Below, one piece after another: positions 37,601 through 47,384 of a stretch of 49,635 bases of DNA. Origin of the DNA: Perkinsus olseni (Eukaryota; Perkinsozoa; Perkinsida; Perkinsidae); the NCBI GenBank assembly GCA_013115135.1, contig JABANP010000410.1, positions 1-49,635 of the forward strand, in the 5' to 3' direction. Under the pieces are notes generated by a model. It was not told the origin of the DNA. It was given only the letters and a program-made list of their open reading frames with translations, and did no database searches. Both the position numbers and the translations under genes were made by a program. Within the stretch, counting starts at the first letter, position 1; every line of letters starts with the position of its first letter.

Positions 37601-38075
37601 GGCGGCTGGTCTCGAGGCGAGAGCTGGCGGTGGCAATTTCCTGTGCGTTAAGATGCCGCCGGGAATATCACCTGTAGAAGTAGTAGAGAGGATGACAAAG
37701 AGAGACATTTTTATGAGGTGGGTTCTGTAGGCTGGGTCGCAGGTTCGAATCCCGGTCGGGCCATCTCTCCGAATTTTCTGGCTTTTTATTTCTCAGCCCT
37801 CTCCTCATCTCAGTGTAAATTCTCTCCTGAGGCCTATCTCTCTCCTTCTCGTCTGATAGTGTCGGAGCATGAAGTCAGTTTACCGCGGACCAAACTCACT
37901 TTTCACGTCTCCCGTTGTCGTCTCATGCAAAGTCATGTGTCACTTGCACTGCGAGTCATCATCTTCTCTCAGGGACATCCACGGTCGGTTCCCAGGCTTC
38001 ATCCGCATCACTGCGGGGACGATGGAGCAGATGAAGCGGGTCGCTGCTGAGCTCAAGACGGAGCTGCGCTTGTAG
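34678..38075 (+). CDS. Histidinol-phosphate aminotransferase-like PLP enzyme
   Basis: Class I/II PLP aminotransferase of the HisC-like group. Exons read by eye: 34678-34845, 35090-35262, 35307-35388, 35640-35715, 36835-36906, 36972-37040, 37163-37315, 37459-37717, 37973-38075, total 384 residues, GT-AG and in phase. Residues 1-25 (rich in R, S, G, no acids, contains RGFSTAG) look like a mitochondrial or plastid leader. Motifs: [33 protein letters not shown] (N188 to G191), DEAYHEF (Asp214), [14 protein letters not shown] (PLP Lys244), [12 protein letters not shown] and IRITAG. HisC converts imidazole acetol phosphate to histidinol phosphate with glutamate, but related enzymes act on other amino acids, so the substrate is open. 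The 1.1-kb intron 4 and the exon 5 acceptor are the least certain junctions. Confidence 0.85.
35716..36834. other. Long intron 4 of the aminotransferase gene
   Basis: At 1119 bp it is far longer than the other introns of this cluster. No exon is needed here, because the protein joins cleanly across it in family terms. No terminal repeats or ORF of note were recognised. It may hold an old insertion. Confidence 0.4.
37735..37766 (+). other. tRNA-like B-box segment in aminotransferase intron 8
   Basis: The string GGTCGCAGGTTCGAATCCCG starting at 37735 carries a perfect B-box-like GGTTCGAATCC and a tRNA 3'-end-like tail GGTCGGGCCA. It recurs almost exactly on the minus strand at 44587-44607. No complete cloverleaf fits, so it is a tRNA-derived fragment or repeat. 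Confidence 0.4.
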
Positions 38076-38254
38076 AGCATCGTCGTTATCAACCCGGTTC
38101 TTCGAACGCCTTTTTGATTTAACTTCTCACTCGCCTTTTAAGTAGGCTTCCTATGAGTACCCTCTCCTGTAGTGTCGTGTTACTCTGATGCAGGCGGTGG
38201 TACGAGTCTGTGTACCCGTCCGATTGATCGAGGGCGATCAGCTAGATCGTGGCC

Positions 38255-41200
38255 ATGCGCAATCTAGCCGGTGCTAGCTCTGGTCGCTCGGGGGATGTTC
38301 GGTCATCCCCCACGGGTCTTAGTGTTTTTATGAGCATGCTCATCGTCCTCTCGTCGTTCTTGACGCTGTTCTATCACTGCGCCCGTCTGTCAAGCGGCCA
38401 CACAGTGTCGGTGTCGTTGCAGTCGCCGTGGCCTGCAGTGGCGCCTGCTTCTCAAGAGCTCGAGTTCATATCCCATCTGAGTGGCGACCAGGCCCGACAG
38501 TATCTTTTAACTGATACGACGGCTGAATCTTTGTTGACCACTCGAAGCGTTAAATCCCTGATGAAGTTAACCGTCCTGAACAAGTACTTCTCGCCGATGG
38601 TGGAGAACCATCGATCGTTCGCTCGGGTAGTCGGTCGAGGGTGCCAAGAGGAAGCCTCGGTCGTGGTGGAGGTGGCTGGTAAGGGCCTGAAGGAAGGATG
38701 TCTTCCCAAGGGCGTCTGCGTGGTCACTAAGGCCGGCAATAGCAGCACTGAGGACTTCGGTGTTGAGGTACAGGAGGGGGCTGTTGGAGGTAGGTGCACC
38801 ATCACGTTGTGGGGAATGTAGTAGCTAAGGGTAGATCGGGCTCATAGGGAACGAGATGGAGCAGATAGGAAATAGTTGGGAGAATGGGAGTTAATAATGC
38901 TAGTATGAGTACAGTCCGATTGTGTTACGTAGACAGTTCATAGGCACTGGGGGACTCCCAAAACGGTTATCGTAGAGGCTTTTCTTAGTGCACTGCGTTG
39001 TTAAAAATCTCGCAGAGGTTCGATTCCCGGCGGAGTCCCTTTTTTCAGGCCCCTCAACGACAGTTGTGGTCTACGGGGAAGTCAAGAGCCTCACTACAAC
39101 AGCCGCCCTCAGAAGCTTGACGACTGAATGCTGCATGGATTGCCGTGTCGTATTCCGCCATGGCGATGGACCGGGCAACTTCACGTTTCAACCTAGGGAG
39201 CTCATCTCCGGTTACGGCGCTGGGTTGGCTATCAAGAACTCTGAGTACAAGGCCTCAGCTGATGAGGGCGAGGATGCGGAAGCGGCTGGCTCGGCTCACC
39301 AGGGAACTGGCTGTGGTGAGGTTGGCGTGTGTTGGACCAGGTTGCAAGAAAGATTCCCCGACGTTGACTTCGCGATGGCGAAGGCCAATCTGAAATCGGA
39401 AAAAATTTTGAGCCCGGCAGATCGCAAGCTGAAAGCGTGGGAGCTGACTTCCATCGGAGCCCAGCTTTTAGAGGCTGCCCGAGGAGATCTTGCTCGCGCG
39501 GTGAAGATACTCGAGGACTTCCCAGCCAGGGTGGTGGAGTTGAGCCAGACGACGGTGGCCAAAGGCGTGGAGGAACAGGTATCCGAGGTCGCCCAGGGGT
39601 TAACACAGAGCGGCTCAGTGTACGTGCTGGGCTCGGGCGACGTGATCGACGAGAAGATGGTCACTCTGCACCCCCTCATCGACAAGCTGTTTCCCATTTA
39701 CTTGGCTGTGGAGGAGCTCGCTGGTCTCGGTCTGGAGGAGTCCGAGGCCGCCCGAATGGTTCGGAACGCCACTAGGTTGCCGATGGCGGGCCGTATGGAA
39801 TGGAAGGGAGAGGGGGGAGTGGGCCCGGTCTACATCTACAACGTGCTCAAGGATCCGCAGGCCAGCAGGTGGTCGGAGGAATTGGACGTGTTGGTGCAGA
39901 TGATGATGATGGGTCAGAGGGGCATCGCTCCGCTAAAACGAGTCGTTTTTGATATTATCTTTTTGATCGACCTGGCTGACCGTCAGCAGGTTCTTGAGAC
40001 GGTTGGTAAGCTCTTAGTTCAGCCGTTTCCGGCGAGGATTGCCCTCGTGCCGAGCACTGCCACCCAGGCTGGGGCAAGGGCGGCTGAGTGCTTCAGTGAG
40101 CTCTACGGTAGCGGTCGAAAAAAAGAGCTGAAAAAAGTACGGCAGTTCCTCCAAGCATTGGTGAGGGCGGCCAACTCTGAGGGAGACGAAGTTCTGTCAG
40201 TTGACGCGATCGAGCGTGTCTGCGAGGACGTTCTGCTGGAGACGTTGCCACCGAGTGGAGGGGAGGTCTCCGAGATTGTTCAGAAGGGCCAGGCCTGGGC
40301 GGCCGCCAAGGGACTGCCTTTTCCCAGCGTGGTTGTTAACGGCAGAGTCAGCGGTGACCTTGGCGATATGGCGCTGTTCATTACTGAAGACTTTGGAGCC
40401 TTGGGGACAGCCTGGTATACAATGCTGGTGGAGAAGCAGAAGAAAGAGAAGGGCGAGGAGGAGGTTGATTGGGACTCTGAGGAAGATGATGATGGCGAGG
40501 TCACTGATGTCATCAGAGAACTTATTTTTCCGGAAAAAAGCGTGGACTTTCTGTCCTCTGTTTACCATCCGGCGCTCTTCGACGATGACCAGGCTGACCT
40601 AGTCCGTCTTCCCATCGAAGCTCTGAGGCGCGTGACGAATATCGAAGTTCCGACGACCTCGGAGGGCCCAGCGGCGCCTCTGCACGTTCTCGTGGCCGTT
40701 GGTGGTGGCTTGGAGGAGTTGGAGGAAAACTTCGTGATTGTGAAGAGGATGGCGGAAGTGCTGGAGGGACGACCGGGGACGATTTTCACAGTGGTTGGCA
40801 CTAACCCTGAAGTCAATGCCAGGCTACTTGGCTGTGCTCATACTTTAGAGGCGTTGAGGAACTTCAAGAATAGCAAGTGTAGCAAGATGTCAACGGTGGG
40901 CCCCGATGTTGAAGAAGCGGCTGCCCGCTTGGCACGGTCCGCTCGTGCCGAGGACAGCCGAGGCGTCGTTCTCGTCATGAACGGTCGAAGGACCGAACTC
41001 GACGTCGCCGAAGCCAAGCCCATCCTGGACGACCTGCTCGAGTCCCTTCTAGCTCCCTACGCTGTCAGACAGAACGTTAAGCAGGTCGAGTGCGGCGGGT
41101 TGGACTCCCTCGCCTGTACTGTGGCGTTGAGCCTGATACAGACGGTGGCTGCCGCGGAGAACCCTCACAGGGAGATGATGGAGGAAGGCCTCGAGAGGGC

Positions 41201-42861
41201 CTTCGAGAAGGCGCCTCTCGCCGGCTTCAATTTAGCGGCGCGCGGTCATATGGTTGCTGAGATCGTTGCGAATGTTGACCCTCTCACTGATGCTGGCAGA
41301 AGCGCCCTGTCGACCATCAGCCACATGTCCGCTGCCCTGGACGGCTTCGGCGCTCGCCTGGTCCTGGCCCCGCAGGAGAAGTACTCGGAGTACCCGCTGA
41401 AAGGCTGGCATCGAACGGTGATGGCGACGGGTGCTGATGACGGGCAGGCCGCTGCTAGGGCTGAGTTCAATCTCACGCCGACGAGGAACACTCTCACTCT
41501 GGGCCTGGAGGTCCTGCCCAACTGGCAGGTTAGCAGCTTGCGAGGAGAGGCGGACATGGACAACATCAGACTCACTCCGGTCGATCCGGAAAGGGTCGAA
41601 GCACAGTAGGCCGATCTCTGTTAATTTCGTGGCGCGTGACGGTTTTCACTTCGTCAGGTACGTTTTGAAGCAGCTCTACATTGAAGGACAGTCGTACGAC
41701 GTCGACGAGAATGGTCATCCGAGAGGACCAGCGGACGGCGCCCAGCTTCAGCTTGTGGCCCAGGACCAGCCCCTAGCCGAGACTTGGGTGATGCGCAATC
41801 TCGGCTACTATCAACTTTATGCCAACCCAGGGCGGTACGAGATCAGACTGAAGCCCAACACTGTGGGAGAGATCGTCTACGAGGCCATGGGCGCCAACGT
41901 CGTTGATGTAAATAAGTTCCTCATGCCCGCCTACCCGGTGAAGCTGAGGTTGAGACCTGGCAAGGCCCGTGAGCTGATTTACGAGCAGCAAGAGGACGAC
42001 AAAAGCGATGGTGGGCCGATCCACATTTTTACGGTCGCCTCCGGTCACCTGTATGAGCAACTTTTGGCTATAATGGTTCTCTCCGTGCGGAACCACACAA
42101 CCAGCCGGCTGTGTTTCTGGTTTATTGACCAGTTCCTTTCGCCTCAGTTCAGAGAGTTCATTCCGCGGCTGGCAGAAGAGTACGACTTCGAGTACCGCTT
42201 TGTGACGTACAAGTGGCCGAGCTGGTTGAATCCTCAGTCGGAGAAGCAGCGACTGATCTGGGCTTACAAGATCTTATTTTTGGATGTTATTTTCCCGCCG
42301 AGCGTCGATCGTATCATTTTCATCGACGCTGACCAGGTGGTCAGGGCTGACGTGAAGGAACTTTGGGACATGGACTTGGGCGGCAAGGTCTACGGCTTCA
42401 CGCCGATGGGCGACACGAACCCGTCCACTGAAGGGTTCAGGTTTTGGAAACAAGGCTACTGGAAGAACCACTTGGCCGGCCGACCTTATCACATCTCGGC
42501 CCTCTTCGTGGTCGACTTGGCGAAGTTCAGAAAGACGGGCGCTGGGGACACGCTCAGGGCTGTCTACAATCAGCTTTCGCAGGACCCGGCCTCCCTGGCC
42601 AACCTAGATCAAGATCTTCCTAATTACGCACAGCATCAGATCCCTATACACTCCCTACCCGCCGACTGGCTGTGGTGCGAGACCTGGTGCGGCGAGGAGG
42701 CGAAGGAAACTGCTAAGACCATCGACTTGTGCCAGAATCCTCTGACGAAGGAGCCCAAGACGGACATGGCTCGTCGTATCATTCCGGAATGGGCCGACTA
42801 TTGGGGACAGGTTCAAGAGTTGATCACGAAGGTGAAGGCGGAACGAGATGAAGAGGCATGA
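38255..42861 (+). CDS. UGGT: UDP-glucose:glycoprotein glucosyltransferase
   Basis: Endoplasmic-reticulum folding sensor that re-glucosylates misfolded N-glycoproteins so that they rebind calnexin or calreticulin. Exons: 38255-38789, 39049-41605, 41658-42861, total 1431 residues. ATG 38255 was chosen over GTG 38249. Residues 22-42 form a hydrophobic signal or anchor, followed by TVSVSLQSPWP, the typical UGGT start. The middle holds thioredoxin-like folding-sensor domains (for example the LADRQQVLETVGKLLVQPFP region). The C-terminal GT24 domain begins near residue 1150 (IHIFTVASGHLYEQLL), with the UDP-glucose/metal motif FIDADQ (Asp1254, Asp1256), followed by WDMDLGGKVYGFTPMGD and LDQDLPNYAQ. 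The end, ERDEEA, is not a KDEL/HDEL-type retrieval signal. Intron 1 contains a tRNA-like sequence; intron 2 shares a 20-mer with a CDC5 intron. Confidence 0.94.
38951..39039 (+). other. tRNA-like sequence in UGGT intron 1
   Basis: The ends GGGACTCC (38951-38958) and GGAGTCCC (39032-39039) are perfectly complementary, like an 8-bp acceptor stem. A perfect B box GGTTCGATTCC is at 39017-39027, and a possible variable arm CTGCG/CGCAG lies before it. A run of six T follows (39040-39045), as at a Pol III terminator. The D and anticodon arms do not fold convincingly and no A box is clear, so it may be a decayed tRNA or SINE. The T run also serves as the polypyrimidine tract of the intron acceptor. 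Confidence 0.45.
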
Positions 42862-43011
42862 CGGTCAGCGGCTCTGCCGTTTTTTTATGTCAACACTACT
42901 GCGTTTTTCACGCTTAAAGGAGTAGCGTTTATGGTTAGTTGTTTATAAATTATCTGTATTACCTGAGAAGGGAGATTGTACGGCTTTACAACGAGAACGT
43001 GAAAACAAGTA
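42862..43011. other. 3' region of UGGT
   Basis: Short 3' flank with T7 at 42881-42887, just after a weak hairpin (ACGG ... CCGT). It may include the poly(A) region. It ends at the TA that precedes the long-TIR element. Confidence 0.4.
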
Positions 43012-44578
43012 CAGTACCCGCCATCTAAAGACTGTATTCACTTTGGCGGGGCTCACGCGCTCAATTTTTCGACTGAAAAAAAAGGGGGCTCAATTTCTCG
43101 AGGGCTGAAATTTCGGATATATAGGTTTTGTACTACTGCGGATGGCTTAGAGGGGTGAACGTGACCGTTTCGCGAAAAATCGGGCGAGCGAAAATTTTGG
43201 CACATACATCACTTACTACGAGGGTGCGAGGTGCTTATACCCACCATGAATAGCTAACCTACCTGAATACGGATAACAACACCATCCAAATATAATTACA
43301 GCTGTAGGAGAGAGAAATTACAGTTTTTTTCGGGTGTATTTATCGGGCTTGTTCGCTCCGGGCCCTGTAGGACTACTGCCGAGCTCCTCGGTGATCCGCC
43401 GAAGGCACTCTGCCTCGTCGAGGCTCTTCTCCTCAGAGCACAGCTAGAGGTTCTCTCGGCAAGAGCGGAAGTGCTTCCGGATAAGAGCCAAGGTTAGGTC
43501 TGGAGGTTCTGGACACTTGATAACTCTCTCCTTGAACCCCGTAGACGACCCTGTCGAACTGCTACTCGGAGAACTTCGGTGGTAGAACGATAAGCTGCTT
43601 CTATTCAATAAAATCTATTGACCCTTTGTCCCCCCGTAGCTCAGCTTCATCTTCAACCAGAGTCGGCTCAGCCGACTCGGCTGCGACGGGAAGTATTCGC
43701 CGTCCTTCAGGAGCTCGATAGACTGCTCGTGCCCCCGCCCTCACTACGGCTTCGTCCTCGGATCGATCGCGGAGCACCTCAGGTGTTACACCTGTTGTAA
43801 GCCTTCGGCAGGCACTGGGTATTTAGGATGATTGGGAAGGGAAAGTATAGGCCGAGTCTGCTCCTGACGATCCTTCCAGAAGTTGTGGACCAAAACCATC
43901 CGCTCCTCATAGCCAGCTGCTTCCCACCCGATTTCACATCATAGCTCTAACATTTGAGGCGTCTTCTGGGAATTCAGTGTCCCAGCATCGCGCGAAGTTG
44001 ATGATCGCTCACCCGCTGTTACCAGTTGTAGTAGTGGTGGATACAAACGTGGTCAGGACTCTCATCGGCATCGGACTGATCCAGATCTCCAGTATGTAGC
44101 GTGCCAGTGGCAGCTTTCTGGGCATGCGGTCACTCCGAGCGACAGCATTGCCAGGCTGGCAGTGCCAGTCTCTTTGACTCCTTGATACCTCTTGACCAGC
44201 ACTGGACGCACTCTGGCTGATGACGGCACAACTTTTGTAGATAATCCGCACTCGTCTCGCGGTGAGACTCTCGCCCATTATGAAGTCGTTGGATGTATTT
44301 CATACTAATTTTGCATGGTAGTGCGTAGCGCAGTGCTAGATTCAGGTCATCTGTCCCTGTTTCGACGCAACTTTTGCCTTAGGGAGCCCCCGGACCCTTG
44401 TAGCAAGTGATATATATGTACCAAAAGTTTCGCTCGCCCGATTTTTCGCGAAACGGTCACATTCACCCCTCTAAGCAGTAGTATAAAACCTATATATCCG
44501 AAATTTCAGCCCCTGAGTCGGACAATTGAGTGCATGAGCATCGCCAAAGTGAATACAGTCTTTAGATGGCGGGTACTG
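43012..44578. mobile_element. DNA element with about 190-bp terminal inverted repeats, TA target
   Basis: The left 43012-43215 and right about 44400-44578 are inverted copies (outermost CAGTACCCGCCATCTAAAGA, then GGGCTGAAATTTCGGATATA and CGTTTCGCGAAAAATCGGGC), differing by a few substitutions and indels. TA flanks both ends (43010-43011 and 44579-44580). A TA target and CAGT terminus suit the IS630-Tc1-mariner group, though TIRs this long are unusual. The 1.2-kb interior has only short interrupted frames (best minus-strand 44009-44278), with no recognisable transposase, so it is probably non-autonomous or decayed. Confidence 0.75.
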
Positions 44579-44586
44579 TACATTAT

Positions 44587-44607
44587 CCGGGGTTCGAACC
44601 TGCGACC
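44587..44607 (-). other. tRNA-like B-box segment beside the long-TIR element
   Basis: On the minus strand this matches the segment at 37735-37755 in 20 of 21 bases, with a perfect GGTTCGAACCC. It lies six bases outside the element terminus. Too short to fold as a tRNA. Confidence 0.4.
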
Positions 44608-44695
44608 TCTTTCAGGCATTTGGTACGGAGTGATAGTCTGTAAGTGTCAGTAGACAGTCAGCACCATCATGAGCGGAGACTAGCTAAGGTACCTC

Positions 44696-45490
44696 TCTCC
44701 GTGCTATCGTGTTGGCAGCGAAGCATCGGAGTTTACTGTTAGTGCCACTAACTTAGTGGTGATGCAACGCTCGTAGGCAGCCCTAGACCGAACACAAAGC
44801 GGACTAGAGGGAAACGTTACTATTCTCTTTTGTTACTATTATCCTCGAGTTGGAAAAAGTTGTTTAGATCGTCGAGCGCTCTAGATCGTCCTGTAATGGA
44901 CTGTCTCTTGAGCAGACTACGGTCACGGATCGGCAAAGTACGCACGCCAGCGATAGCATGCGAGCTCAGCAGACCATGAATACTAAAGACTTATATCTCA
45001 TAATCGCCTAAATAATCGATATTGTTGATAATAATGATGAAAGATGAACCGTATGAAGGGTACACGAAGCATCAATCCTCCTCGATGATCAACCCACTCC
45101 TCACCAGTTGCTCGTCCAAATCGGTGAACCGCCGACAAAAAGAGGAAAAGCAGCCCGCAGTGACGGAAAGGTTAGTTGAAAATAGAAGACAGCAGATGTT
45201 GACGTCTTCAATAGCATCGGCAATGTTCATGGTGCTTATCGCAATGACACTCTTCATTGCAGAATGAGCAGGGACTGAGCAACCTGCGAGGATGCCCACG
45301 AATCCCTGGCAGGATATCCTCTTCAACAGCCAATACCGCCATAATAGATGCAACGAGCAGAAGCATAGTCGAACGCATGAGTGTTGGGGAAGAGGCACGT
45401 AAGCCGGCTGGAGAACTGGGGACGAACGAACTTCCTAGGCGCCGTCCTCGTTGCTTCATACTAGGGGCTAGCGCTTCGTGATCCGCGACG
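44696..45490. repeat. Duplicated locus, copy a (carries a micropeptide gene)
   Basis: Similar along its length to 47385-48180 (shared landmarks: TTGGCAGCGAAGCATCGGAG, AATGGACTGTC, GTGAACCGCCGA, CTTCAATAGCATCGGCAAT). Identity is patchy outside the peptide-coding part. The related stretch beginning GATGTCCCATT (45821 and 48220) is separated in copy a by about 300 bp of extra sequence. Apart from the peptide gene no other coding region is evident. Confidence 0.8.
45208..45378 (-). CDS. Secreted cysteine-rich micropeptide, copy a
   Basis: 56 residues from ATG 45378. The leader MRSTMLLLVASIMAVLA is followed by VEEDILPGIRGHPRRLL, with a dibasic RR that could be a processing site. The compact C-terminal domain has Cys at 37, 40, 44, 46, 53 and 55 and a final Tyr: C-x2-C-x3-C-x-C-x6-C-x-CY. 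Two or three His lie between the fourth and fifth Cys (DKHHEH), which would suit metal binding as well as disulfides. Its paralogue at 47924-48097 is best conserved exactly in this domain, evidence that it is translated. The same pattern in 8711-8899 extends the family. Function unknown; an effector, antimicrobial or signalling peptide are guesses only. Confidence 0.7.
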   Translation of the reverse strand: MRSTMLLLVASIMAVLAVEEDILPGIRGHPRRLLSPCSFCNEECHCDKHHEHCRCY

Positions 45491-46350
45491 CATAGAATTT
45501 GGAGACCAGGTTGTTACCTATCCGCTACTGGAGAAAACCAACGACAATCGAAGAGTGGCCTAGCAGGCTAAAGGAGATCTACGAGAATGATTCGGTGACT
45601 GAGAACCAGTAGCAGAGGCAACAACTTCATACAATCTAAATGACTGTGCGTGGGAAGGACCGTTAACGTACGGTTAACCTGCAGTGCACGCAGGCGCGCA
45701 CCGCGGACACGTACAGTGAATAGACAAGGACGCCGCGAGGCAAGATGTAGGCGAACCGAAACAGGCGAAACGAAGGCATTTTCCACCCTCTGCAGCTTGC
45801 AGGTTTGTTATGCCTTTGATGTCCCATTTGCTAGCCCCGGCGCCGGTCACACGCCCGTAATCGGGCAATCCGTAATCCGCATCATTATCTCCCGATGGCA
45901 TCGGGCTAGTACTTACCTACGAGCTCTGTTTGGCCTCGCTAAGCGAGGTGTAGGTAAGCTAGCAGCGCGCTTCCCGTTTATTCTTCACCTCTGTGACCAG
46001 AATTACCATAAAGATCCCCGTAGTGGGTGAACCCACTAATACCCACTCGATGATAACCAGCGGAGCCGTTTAACTCTCATTGATGTCTTTTTTGGCCCAC
46101 GTCGATTCAACAAAAGCTCCGTGATCAACTTCGTCTAGACTTGGCTGATAACTATTTAGCTATCAGTCATAGTTCGACCATCAATGATGTTGACGAGGTA
46201 GACAGGAACATTTAAAGGTGGCGCAACGACCTCTACCGACGGACGAATCCTGAGGACCAGCGCTTGTACCGAACTCGATGTCGTTCTCATCGCACTGCCG
46301 AGTCGGAAGCGCCAAGCGGACCGACCACTGGACCATTCAGGAGCCTATTT
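45379..46350. other. Region between micropeptide a and the minisatellite
   Basis: The first 110 bp and 45821-45905 match the 5' flank of micropeptide b (48098-48285); the intervening part is an insertion specific to this copy. A small palindrome CCGTTAACGTACGGTTAACC lies at 45660-45679. A/T-rich tail 46080-46230. No gene seen. Confidence 0.4.
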
Positions 46351-47338
46351 GGCGGATAGGGCCGTTGCCTATATGGGGGTCGAGGATGATATCATCACAT
46401 TAGCGAGTTGTTGTTGAGACATCAGCAAATTGGCGGATAGGGCCGTTGCCGTAGCCTATATGGGGGTCGAGGATGATATCATCACATTAGCGAGTTGTTG
46501 TTGAGACATCAGCAAATTGGCGGATAGGGCCGTTGCCTATATGGGGGTCGAGGATGATATCATCACATTAGCGAGTTGTTGTTGTTGTTGAGACATCAGC
46601 AAATTGGCGGATAGGGCCGTTGCCGTAGCCTATATGGGGGGTCGAGGATGATATCATCACATCAGCGAGTTGTTGTTGTTGTTGAGACATCAGCAAATTG
46701 GCGGATAGGGCCGTTGCCGTTGCCTATATGGGGGTCGAGGATGATATCATCACATTAGCGAGTTGTTGTTGAGACATCAGCAAATTGGCGGATAGGGCCG
46801 TTGCCGTAGCCTATATGGGGGTCGAGGATGATATCATCACATTAGCGAGTTGTTGTTGTTGTTGAGACATCAGCAAATTGGCGGATAGGGCCGTTGCCGT
46901 AGCCTATATGGGGGTCGAGGATGATATCATCACATTAGCGAGTTGTTGTTGTTGTTGTTGTTGAGACATCAGCAAATTGGCGGATAGGGCCGTTGCCGTT
47001 GCCTATATGGGGGTCGAGGATGATATCATCACATTAGCGAGTTGTTGTTGAGACATCAGCAAATTGGCGGATAGGGTTGCCGTTGCCGTAGCCTATATGG
47101 GGGTCGAGGATGATATCATCACATTAGCGAGTTGTTGTTGTTGTTGAGACATCAGCAAATTGGCGGATAGGGCCGTTGCCGTAGCCTATATGGGGGTCGA
47201 GGATGATATCATCACATTACCGAGTTGTTGTTGTTGTTGAGACATCAGCAAATTGGCGGATAGGGCCGTTGCCGTAGCCTATATGGGGGTCGAGGATGAT
47301 ATCATCACATTAGCGAGTTGTTGTTGTTGAGACATCAG
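46351..47338. repeat. Eleven-unit minisatellite with nested microsatellites
   Basis: Units begin GGCGGATAGGGCCGTTGCC and end GAGACATCAGCAAATT. Starts are near 46351, 46432, 46519, 46606, 46700, 46787, 46880, 46979, 47066, 47162 and 47255. Unit length varies from 81 to 99 bp almost only through the number of TTG triplets (about 3 to 7) and of a six-base CCGTTG/CCGTAG block. The remaining bases are almost identical between units, pointing to recent amplification or homogenisation. Not CRISPR: there is no repeat-spacer structure. Confidence 0.92.
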
Positions 47339-47384
47339 GGCCAGGAGGCAGTCTGCCCTGTCACGAGCGAAGGCAAGCTGAGAG

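Noticed and set aside
44009..44278. Transposase fragment in the long-TIR element
   Set aside because: The minus-strand frame has no recognisable DDE or helix-turn-helix motif and is surrounded by stops in all frames.
46372..46400. Possible relic of a dinoflagellate-type spliced leader (CCGTAGCC ... TCGAG) in minisatellite units
   Set aside because: Only the first eight bases match what I recall of the leader, the rest diverges, and the CCGTAG block is itself a variable sub-repeat; not enough to claim a leader relic.
46351..47338. CRISPR-like array
   Set aside because: Direct units of 81-99 bp follow one another with no unique spacers and contain microsatellites; eukaryotic context. It is a minisatellite.
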